Positions 1 through 5,371 of a DNA stretch of 16,411 nt are shown here, one piece after another (position 1 is the first letter of the stretch; each line of letters begins with the position of its first letter). The notes beneath the pieces are model-generated. The model did not search any database. It was not told where the DNA came from and was given only the letters and a program-made list of their open reading frames with translations. This stretch comes from Lachnospiraceae bacterium (GTDB lineage: Bacteria; Bacillota; Clostridia; Lachnospirales; Lachnospiraceae), in NCBI GenBank assembly GCA_900763175.1, contig CAAFJI010000085.1, positions 1 to 16,411 on the forward strand, given 5' to 3'. The translations under genes and the position numbers were made by a program.

Positions 1-14
1 CGCAGTGCAATCCT

Positions 15-32
15 GCCCGGTAGGGCTTTTTT
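15..32 (+). terminator. possible small plus-strand terminator
   Basis: A four-pair hairpin (GCCC, loop GGTA, GGGC) is followed by six T residues on the plus strand. It could end a plus-strand gene lying to the left of the window. The stem is short, so this is only suggestive. Confidence 0.3.
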
Positions 33-70
33 ATGCAATAGGGGATTCCAACGGAATTTCCTATTGCATA
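32..70. repeat. small palindromic repeat, copy 1
   Basis: The arms TATGCAATAGG (32-42) and CCTATTGCATA (60-70) are exact reverse complements, with an inner ATTCC/GGAAT pairing, so the unit folds into one long hairpin. A diverged copy sits at 9097-9131. Read on the minus strand, both copies begin directly at the end of a T-run that serves as the U-tract of an intrinsic terminator. No coding function is visible. Confidence 0.7.
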
Positions 71-123
71 AAAAATAAGTCCCCCATATCTTATTGCTCA
101 CCACAATTGAAACAGGGGACTTA
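70..123 (-). terminator. rplS intrinsic terminator
   Basis: On the minus strand, 16 nt past the rplS stop, TAAGTCCCC (123-115) pairs perfectly with GGGGACTTA (84-76) and is followed by six T residues (75-70). The loop is unusually long at about 30 nt. The T-run is continuous with the palindromic repeat at 32-70. Confidence 0.75.
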
Positions 124-138
124 CTTAATCTGGTTAAA

Positions 139-486
139 TTATTTAACGCGCTCTTTAACCTTAGCAGATTTACCTACACGATCTCTTAAGTAGTTCAGTT
201 TTGCACGGCGTACTTTACCATGACGGATAACTTCTACTTCTTTTACGTGTGGGGAATGAAGCGGCCATGTTTTCTCAACACCAACACCGTTGGATGCTTT
301 TCTTACTGTGAAAGTAGCTCTGGTGCTTCCGCCCTGTTTCTTTAATACAGTTCCCTCGAAAATCTGGATACGCTCACGGTTACCCTCTTTGATCAGAGCG
401 TGTACACGTACGGTATCACCTACGTTAAACTGCGGTACTTCTTTTTTCAGCTGTTCTGCTTCGATGTTTTTAATAATTTCGTTCAT
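139..486 (-). CDS. rplS: 50S ribosomal protein bL19
   Basis: This 115-residue protein is bacterial ribosomal protein bL19, which lies at the interface of the 30S and 50S subunits. The length is normal for the family, and typical bL19 segments are visible: FNVGDTVRVHALIKEG near residues 20-36, the IQIFEGTVL strand, the FTVRKASNGVGVEKTWPLHSP block, and the basic RRAKLNYLRDRVGK tail. The start codon has a good site (AAGGAG, 9 nt upstream). It is transcribed alone: a promoter lies at 566-594, a structured leader at 504-545 and a terminator at 70-123. In many Firmicutes rplS follows rpsP-rimM-trmD; here the upstream neighbour is map, so the gene is uncoupled from that operon in this window. Confidence 0.97.
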   Translation of the reverse strand: MNEIIKNIEAEQLKKEVPQFNVGDTVRVHALIKEGNRERIQIFEGTVLKKQGGSTRATFTVRKASNGVGVEKTWPLHSPHVKEVEVIRHGKVRRAKLNYLRDRVGKSAKVKERVK

Positions 487-503
487 CTTATTCTCTCCTT
501 ATT

Positions 504-545
504 CTCTGGATGTTCTTAATACCCATCACGGTAACAGAGGACCAT
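504..545 (-). promoter_or_regulatory. probable L19 leader hairpin
   Basis: The 5' leader of rplS can form a stem of CTCTG (539-535) with CAGAG (508-504), enclosing a second GATG/CATC pairing. The ribosome binding site follows directly. The position and the sequence around GGTCCTCTGTTACC resemble ribosomal protein L19 leaders predicted in Firmicutes, thought to give autoregulation by the protein. The match is from memory of the motif, not from a covariance search. Confidence 0.5.
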
Positions 546-565
546 CTTTTTTCACAACATATGTG

Positions 566-594
566 ATTATACTATAGTTATTTCCTGATTGCAA
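566..594 (-). promoter_or_regulatory. rplS sigma-A promoter
   Basis: TTGCAA (594-589), a 17-nt spacer and TATAAT (571-566) lie about 80 nt upstream of the rplS start. Transcription would begin near 559. The site falls between the map stop codon and rplS, and no clear map terminator precedes it. Confidence 0.8.
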
Positions 595-642
595 CTGTTT
601 TTTTATGAAAATCGTTGGATTCCACACACGCACCATATTCTA

Positions 643-1518
643 TTACCAGCAGATCACTTCACAGCCATCTTCTGTTACCAAAACCGTGACCTCCCACTGT
701 GCTGAAGGCATTCCATCTTCCGTACGTACTGTCCAGTCATCCTCTTCGTCTGTGTAGACCTCATCGCTTCCCATATTTACCATCGGCTCAATGGTAAACA
801 TCATTCCAGGTACCATGATCACGCCACTGTTTTCCTCAGAAGTATAGCTGACCCATGGATCCTCATGGAACTCCAGGCCTACTCCATGTCCGCCAATCTC
901 TTTTACAACGGAATAACCATTTTCAAGTGCGTGCATATGAACTGCGTGGCCCATATTTCCAATAGGTTCCCATGGCTTTACCTTGGAAATACCGATCTCC
1001 ACGCACTCCTTTGTTACTCGTACCAGTTTTTCTTTCTCCGGGCTCACATTTCCGATGCAGAACATACGGGAGGAGTCAGAGAAATATCCATTATATATAG
1101 TAGAAACATCTACGTTTACAATGTCACCATCCTTGAGGATCTCATCCTCGGAAGGAATTCCGTGGCAGACAACCTCGTTGATAGAGGTGCATACGCTCTT
1201 GGGGAAACCTTCGTAATTTAACGGTGCCGGGATTCCTCCATGGCGTACTGTCTCCTCATGTACCCAGTGATCAATTTCCTCTGTGGAAACTCCAGCCTTA
1301 ATATGTTCTGCAACGTAATCCAAAACTGCAATATTGATCCGGCAGCTCTCTTTGATTTTTTCAATCTGTTCCGGAGTCTTGATCAGATTGTGATCCAGAA
1401 CCGGATAGCCTTCCTGTCTCAGCATCTCTACCTTCGCATCAAAAGCCTCATGGCACTTTTTATATTTTTTTCCACTACCACACCAGCAGGGATCGTTTCT
1501 TCCGATTTTTAATGACAT
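643..1518 (-). CDS. map: methionine aminopeptidase type I with SEC-C zinc motif
   Basis: This 291-residue enzyme removes the initiator methionine from new proteins in the cytoplasm. The five metal ligands of the family are all present: D137, D148, H211, E244 and E276, plus the substrate-side H119. The first 30 residues are an added SEC-C motif, CWCGSGKKYKKCH, with C11, C13, C22 and H23 as likely zinc ligands. Such an extension occurs in a subset of clostridial MAPs and may help docking on ribosomes or SecA-like partners (inference). The start has an AAAGGAG site about 10 nt upstream and its own promoter at 1569-1597. Catalytic residues give no sign of decay, so this is likely the main housekeeping MAP or one of two paralogues. 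Confidence 0.96.
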   Translation of the reverse strand: MSLKIGRNDPCWCGSGKKYKKCHEAFDAKVEMLRQEGYPVLDHNLIKTPEQIEKIKESCRINIAVLDYVAEHIKAGVSTEEIDHWVHEETVRHGGIPAPLNYEGFPKSVCTSINEVVCHGIPSEDEILKDGDIVNVDVSTIYNGYFSDSSRMFCIGNVSPEKEKLVRVTKECVEIGISKVKPWEPIGNMGHAVHMHALENGYSVVKEIGGHGVGLEFHEDPWVSYTSEENSGVIMVPGMMFTIEPMVNMGSDEVYTDEEDDWTVRTEDGMPSAQWEVTVLVTEDGCEVICW

Positions 1519-1568
1519 TTTAATCTCTCCTTTATGTTTCTCTTTTGTTTGACAACCGCTCTGGCATC

Positions 1569-1597
1569 ATTGTATACTTGTCTTCCCTAAATTGCAA
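1569..1597 (-). promoter_or_regulatory. map sigma-A promoter
   Basis: TTGCAA (1597-1592), 17 nt and TACAAT (1574-1569) precede map by about 50 nt. The half-copy of the dispersed palindromic element ends about 20 bp upstream of the -35 box. Confidence 0.7.
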
Positions 1598-1618
1598 GCC
1601 CTGGTCTATGAAGGTCTG

Positions 1619-1661
1619 GCAAAATGGGGCGTACAGATTGCAGGAATCATTTTGGGAGACA
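1619..1661 (+). repeat. half-copy of the long palindromic element
   Basis: This stretch matches the right arm of the elements at 1780-1891 and 7856-8021: GCAAAATGGGGCGTACAG is shared almost exactly, then ATTGCAGGAATCATTTT. There is no left arm next to it, so it appears to be a decayed or truncated copy. It sits in the gap between the OmpA-like gene and map. The rest of the gap from 1519 to 1888 holds the map promoter, a terminator hairpin and a full element copy; no gene is seen. Confidence 0.7.
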
Positions 1662-1663
1662 GC

Positions 1664-1712
1664 AAAAGAGAGTATTCATACACGCTTTAGAACGTGTCAG
1701 AATACTCTCTTT
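1664..1712 (-). terminator. terminator of the MotA/MotB-like operon
   Basis: AAAGAGAGTATTC (1665-1677) and GAATACTCTCTTT (1700-1712) are exact reverse complements, and the inner ACACG/CGTGT pairs extend the stem to about 20 bp with a loop of about 8 nt. On the minus strand the stem ends in four T residues, enough for a terminator about 180 nt past the OmpA-like stop codon. The tip contains TTTAGAACGTGTC, which resembles the end of the long palindromic element. Confidence 0.6.
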
Positions 1713-1779
1713 ATTATGTAACAAAACAACAAATCTGTTCTGTTATCTATAACTCGTTTGAAACTCCTGCCTTGCCAGA

Positions 1780-1891
1780 TTAGAGCGTGTCTGGAAAATA
1801 CTTTCTGCAAGAAGTGCGTCACAGTTTGTGGAAAATCTGTCCCGCAAAATGGGGTGTGCAGATTGCAGGAATGATTTGGGGGCACGCTCTA
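1780..1891. repeat. long palindromic (MITE-like) element, copy A
   Basis: The 112-bp unit begins TTAGAGCGTGTCTGG and ends GGGGGCACGCTCTA. Its left half is an imperfect reverse complement of its right half over most of its length (CTGCAAGAAGTGCG against the complement of GTGCAGATTGCAG), so RNA from either strand would form one long hairpin. Both ends carry TA, as expected for TA-target elements of the IS630/Tc1 type (inference). It lacks an internal 52-bp module present in copy B at 7856-8021. Its last bases form the stop codon of the OmpA-like gene. Short ORFs inside it look like by-products. Confidence 0.8.
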
Positions 1892-2890
1892 GTTCGCTGT
1901 ATCTGCTGCTTCTGCTCCATCTGTACCGGTATCTGCGGAGGTGTCTGTACTGGTGTTCGCTGTGGTGCTGTCACTTCCGGACATGATCCTGCTAAGCTCA
2001 TCGATCATCTCATCGTCCTTCAGTCTGAACTTCACCTCAACACGGCGGGAGGCTTCTTTGTCTACATTGCCATCTGCATCCAGAATAGGGTTCGCCATAG
2101 AATGACCATTTACAGTGAGATAGTCCTGAAGGTCCAGGCTCTGATCTGCTGTAAGGAACTCATCCTGAATATCCAGAAGATACTGGGCAACTGCCAGGGA
2201 ACGCCTCTGGGAAAGCTCCAGGTTATATGCATAATCACCATCCGTATCCGTGTAGCCATCAATAATGATCTCTGCAAGATAATTCTTGTAAGTATCCTCC
2301 ATCAACACCTTACAGTAAATGGGAAGTACCTTTCTGAGAGCTTCCTTACCTACATCTGTAAGCTCCGCCTCATCTACATCAAACAATACACTGGCATCCA
2401 ATGTCAGGGCACCTGTCTGCGCATCCAGATTTACATTAATATTGTTATTCTGAAACTCCTTCTGCAAGGCTTCTACAACCTCAGCCTTTACACCAATGAT
2501 ATTGTCAATCTTGGTCTGCTGCTCACTTAGCAGGGTGGTTTTCTCATCCAGATCAGTCTGCTGCTGCGCCAGAAGTGCCTGCTGCTCTTTCAGCTTGGCC
2601 TCCTGCTCTGCCAAAGTCTGTGCCAGGGCAGACAGCTTCTCATCCTTTGTCTTGATGGTTCCCTGCTGCTCGTCAATGGTAGTCTGCTTGGCAAGAAGAT
2701 CTGCCGTATACTGTTCCTGAAGTGCCAGCTTCTCCTCTTTCTCCTGAATGCTCTCATCATAACTCTTCTGAGCCTGAAAAAGCGTCAGTGACATGATCAG
2801 TATAAAAAGAAGCAGAACGCCAGCCATCACATCGGAGTAGGAACGCCATACATTAAAGCCCCCGTCTCCTGATTTTCTTTTTTTGCGCAT
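1889..2890 (-). CDS. MotB/ZorB-like protein with OmpA peptidoglycan-binding domain
   Basis: This 333-residue protein resembles the stator B subunit of ion-driven envelope motors. A short cytoplasmic N-terminus leads into one membrane helix (about 20-39) that starts with SYSDVMAG, giving D20 as the likely ion-binding aspartate equivalent to the MotB/ZorB aspartate. A glutamine-rich coiled coil follows (about 43-130). The OmpA-like domain (about 165-292) has the peptidoglycan motif DGYTDTDGDYAYNLELSQRRS at 211-231 and SRRVEVKF at 281-288. The last 28 residues are a Ser/Thr/Asp/Ala-rich tail ended by a TAG that belongs to the repeat at 1780-1891, so the natural C-terminus may have been altered. 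The gene starts 12 nt after its partner, with AGAGGAG overlapping the partner's stop. Flagellar MotB is less likely: no flagellar genes are present and the partner is too long. Confidence 0.85.
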   Translation of the reverse strand: MRKKRKSGDGGFNVWRSYSDVMAGVLLLFILIMSLTLFQAQKSYDESIQEKEEKLALQEQYTADLLAKQTTIDEQQGTIKTKDEKLSALAQTLAEQEAKLKEQQALLAQQQTDLDEKTTLLSEQQTKIDNIIGVKAEVVEALQKEFQNNNINVNLDAQTGALTLDASVLFDVDEAELTDVGKEALRKVLPIYCKVLMEDTYKNYLAEIIIDGYTDTDGDYAYNLELSQRRSLAVAQYLLDIQDEFLTADQSLDLQDYLTVNGHSMANPILDADGNVDKEASRRVEVKFRLKDDEMIDELSRIMSGSDSTTANTSTDTSADTGTDGAEAADTAN

Positions 2891-2902
2891 GATTCTCTCC
2901 TC

Positions 2903-4525
2903 TTATCTGAATAAACCAAACTTTCCTTTCTGTGCTGCCTTGGAAAGCTCTTTCATGTTCCGGCTGATTTCCTGAAGAAGAGCCTGCTGGCCTTCGTTCT
3001 GCTCTGCAATAAGATTTCCAAGCTTCTCTATGGAATCATTTCTGCCGTTTGCAATAAGAGAAACGTCTCTTGTATTCGCCGCTGTAACTTCACTGAGAAG
3101 TCTTCTAACCTGCTCCATTGTCTTATAGGAAAGTCTCTGATACTGAGCGAAATCCTCCATCTGGGCAGTAAATTCCTCCGCCATCTTCTTGTTGGCCTGA
3201 AGCAGCTCTGCACTCTCCTGTCCGGTAGTGCCTACACGCTCAATAGAGGTGGCAGCTGTCTCAACATACTTCTGCATTGCCTGGTTGCAGGCAACCCAGA
3301 ACTTGGCAGCTGACTTCTCTGCATCCTTAAGATAATCCACAATGTGCTGGTAATCCTGCTGCTGCATTTTCTGGATCTCCTGGTTATCAGAAAGGATCCG
3401 GTTAGCAGTGGACATATAACGTGTCTGCATACCGCTGAGCTCTTTTACCATATCTGTGATTGCCTTATCCTGTTTGTCATATGTATCAGAAAGCTTCTGG
3501 CTCATAGTCTGATACATGGCAGAGGTGTAAGCTGTATTTTCCTTCTGCGCCTTCTTCAGCTGATCCAATGCTGTATTAAAATCACGGAACTGCATATGGA
3601 AGGAATTGTTCATCTGTTTCAGGAATTCATCGGAAATCTCACGAATGGCATCTTCCTGACATCTGGTCACAGATGCAACCAGCATATCCAGAGAATCATT
3701 CATCTTCTGGAAGGTAGGTGTGATTACTTTCTCAAAGCTGTCTGCCATCTGGACAGAAAACTGCTCTGCCATCTGCTTCATGGCGCTTGTCTGCAGCTTC
3801 TGGCTTGCCAGAAGAAGGTTCCTGGATTCGTTCTCCGCAGTAGGCATTACATAGCAGTGGAACTTATCGAGAAATGCCTGAAGTTCCTCTGTCATAGCGG
3901 AATACTCGCCCTTCATGCCAAAGGTGTAAATAATAGAGAAAGAAATACCATAAATAGAGGTAAGGAATGCCACTTTGATACCTTCTACCAGTGATGCCAC
4001 AGAGGAAGTCATGGCACTATAGTCTGTAGGCTGGAAATCACGAAGTCCCCATACAAGTCCGAGGAAGGTTCCAAGGATACCGAGGCTGGTAAAAATGTCC
4101 GGTACCATCTCCAGAAGCTTCTTGTGAACATGGATATCCAGCTCATCCTCGTTGATAAATTCCTCAATATCGCCAAGGCCCTCTTTGCTATTGTTGATGC
4201 TGTCCGTAAAGCTGTCCATCTTCTTATCCAGGTATCTGTCATCAAAGAGCTCTCCAAGATAAGTCAGGTTTCTGGGATCGGTTTTCCCCGGTGTTTTAAA
4301 CATACCATTAAGCTCGTCTACTGCCCGGTGAAATGCTGTACCCAGATTGTTCATACGGAACATTCCGCCGAACATTGCGATCATATACAGAACTGCGATT
4401 ATCGCCAGAAATACAAAGTTGTAAATAGTGGACGATAGATTTCCCCTGCCTGCAAAAAGCGTCAGCGCAGTGGTTCCCGCAAGGACCGCAACAAACAATA
4501 CGGAATGTGTGATTTTTTTCTTCAT
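2903..4525 (-). CDS. MotA/TolQ/ExbB (ZorA-like) channel protein with long helical tail
   Basis: This 540-residue membrane protein has a MotA/ExbB core: helices at about 8-26 and 33-57, then a cytoplasmic loop, then helices at about 143-162 (VPDIFTSLGILGTFLGLVWG) and 183-205 (the GIKVAFLTSIYGISF segment). GILGTFLG and the T189-S190 region match the conserved pore segments of ExbB/TolQ/MotA. From about 210 to 540 the chain is predicted by eye to be nearly all helical and coiled-coil, much longer than in flagellar MotA and like the intracellular tail of ZorA in Zorya defence systems. The ATG at 4525 is preferred because GGGGAGG lies 6 nt upstream; an ATG ten codons earlier has no such site. It forms an operon with the OmpA-like gene under the promoter at 4612-4640. 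No ZorC, ZorD or ZorE gene is in the window, so a defence role is unproven; an envelope role coupled to proton or sodium flow is the safe inference. Confidence 0.85.
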   Translation of the reverse strand: MKKKITHSVLFVAVLAGTTALTLFAGRGNLSSTIYNFVFLAIIAVLYMIAMFGGMFRMNNLGTAFHRAVDELNGMFKTPGKTDPRNLTYLGELFDDRYLDKKMDSFTDSINNSKEGLGDIEEFINEDELDIHVHKKLLEMVPDIFTSLGILGTFLGLVWGLRDFQPTDYSAMTSSVASLVEGIKVAFLTSIYGISFSIIYTFGMKGEYSAMTEELQAFLDKFHCYVMPTAENESRNLLLASQKLQTSAMKQMAEQFSVQMADSFEKVITPTFQKMNDSLDMLVASVTRCQEDAIREISDEFLKQMNNSFHMQFRDFNTALDQLKKAQKENTAYTSAMYQTMSQKLSDTYDKQDKAITDMVKELSGMQTRYMSTANRILSDNQEIQKMQQQDYQHIVDYLKDAEKSAAKFWVACNQAMQKYVETAATSIERVGTTGQESAELLQANKKMAEEFTAQMEDFAQYQRLSYKTMEQVRRLLSEVTAANTRDVSLIANGRNDSIEKLGNLIAEQNEGQQALLQEISRNMKELSKAAQKGKFGLFR

Positions 4526-4611
4526 TGTCTGCCTCCCCGTTTTGTATTTTCCCAAAAACGCAAGCAGTGCATTTTTGTGAATATTTAATTAAGAATGGTA
4601 CATTTTTTATC

Positions 4612-4640
4612 ATAATATCACAATATTCTCTTGATAACAA
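4612..4640 (-). promoter_or_regulatory. promoter of the MotA/MotB-like operon
   Basis: TTGTTA (4640-4635), a 17-nt spacer and TATTAT (4617-4612) lie about 85 nt upstream of the channel gene. The -35 box starts one base past the T-run of the preceding terminator, so the operon is separated cleanly from the pheST transcript. Confidence 0.7.
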
Positions 4641-4641
4641 G

Positions 4642-4740
4642 AAAAAACATACCCCTGCATGGGAGAAAAAGCTTTTACACCGGCAGGCAGCTCTGCTGCG
4701 CCACTGTAAGAATTTTCCTTTATCCCATAGACAGGGGTAT
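4642..4740 (-). terminator. terminator of the pheST-phosphatase operon
   Basis: On the minus strand ATACCCCTG (4740-4732) pairs with CAGGGGTAT (4657-4649), and ATGGGA/TCCCAT (4728-4723 with 4664-4659) extends the stem. A G and six T residues (4647-4642) follow. The region enclosed, about 58 nt, has its own GCAG/CTGC hairpin, so this is a large branched terminator rather than a simple one. Confidence 0.7.
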
Positions 4741-4759
4741 TATATCACATCACGTTCTT

Positions 4760-5371
4760 TCAGGCGTAAACCTTATCTTCCGCAATAAAATGTGCCTGGC
4801 CGTTCTTCACTTCCACAATATTGATGCTGCAGTTTGGCGGCACACAGCCATGCCAGAAATGTGCAGGATCCTGGTAAAGATTCTGAAGAAGAGCCCGAAC
4901 TGCACAGCCATGGGAAGAAACAAGCACAGTTTTATCCGCAAGGGAAGGATCTGTTGTTTTCTCCATCCAGAAGTCCCTGGTCCGTTCCAGCACATCCTGA
5001 ATGCTCTCACCATTTTGAGGTCGTGGAAATTTCAGGGGATCCTGAAAAAACAGGTCAAACTCCGGACAGTCCGATTCCATGGAATTGCCCACTCTCATGA
5101 TCCGCCCCTCCAGAACTCCAAAATCGATCTCCTGGATTCTTTTATCCGGTATCACCGGAATATCCCTTTCTCCAAGCACCAGCTTTGCCGTCTGCCTTGC
5201 GCGGGTGAGAGGACTGGTAAAGCAAATGTCAAATTTCACATTCTTAAGAGCTTCTCCGGTTCTTCTCGCAAGGTCTATCCCCTCCTGTGCAAGAGGAATA
5301 TCCGCCGATCCCTGAGCCTTGTGCAGATGATTCCAGGTAGTCAGGCCATGTCTCAACACATATAAAAACAT
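4760..5371 (-). CDS. histidine phosphatase family protein (phosphoglycerate mutase-like)
   Basis: This 203-residue cytoplasmic protein belongs to the histidine phosphatase superfamily. The LRHGLTTWN motif gives the phosphorylated H8 with R7; SPLTRARQTA carries R57; E81 in QEIDFGVLEG fits the proton donor; and H154 lies in VSSHGCAVRAL. The length fits a broad-specificity phosphatase of the GpmB/CobC type rather than a full glycolytic mutase, and the true substrate cannot be told from sequence. Its ATG shares one base with the pheT stop (TGATG), so it is translationally coupled to pheT and is controlled with it by the Phe T-box. The coupling does not by itself show a role in phenylalanine metabolism. 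Confidence 0.9.
   Translation of the reverse strand: MFLYVLRHGLTTWNHLHKAQGSADIPLAQEGIDLARRTGEALKNVKFDICFTSPLTRARQTAKLVLGERDIPVIPDKRIQEIDFGVLEGRIMRVGNSMESDCPEFDLFFQDPLKFPRPQNGESIQDVLERTRDFWMEKTTDPSLADKTVLVSSHGCAVRALLQNLYQDPAHFWHGCVPPNCSINIVEVKNGQAHFIAEDKVYA

Noticed and set aside
1787..2530. A 247-residue plus-strand ORF opposite the OmpA-like gene
   Set aside because: It is the antisense shadow of a well-supported gene and shows no domain, ribosome binding site or promoter.
1889..4525. Assignment as flagellar motAB
   Set aside because: The A protein is about twice the length of MotA with a long tail, and no flagellar or chemotaxis gene is in the window.
4651..4740. Plus-strand CTGCGCCACTGTAAG recalling part of a cobalamin riboswitch
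   Set aside because: No B12-box or other conserved parts are seen, there is no plus-strand gene downstream, and the minus-strand terminator explains the palindromic layout.
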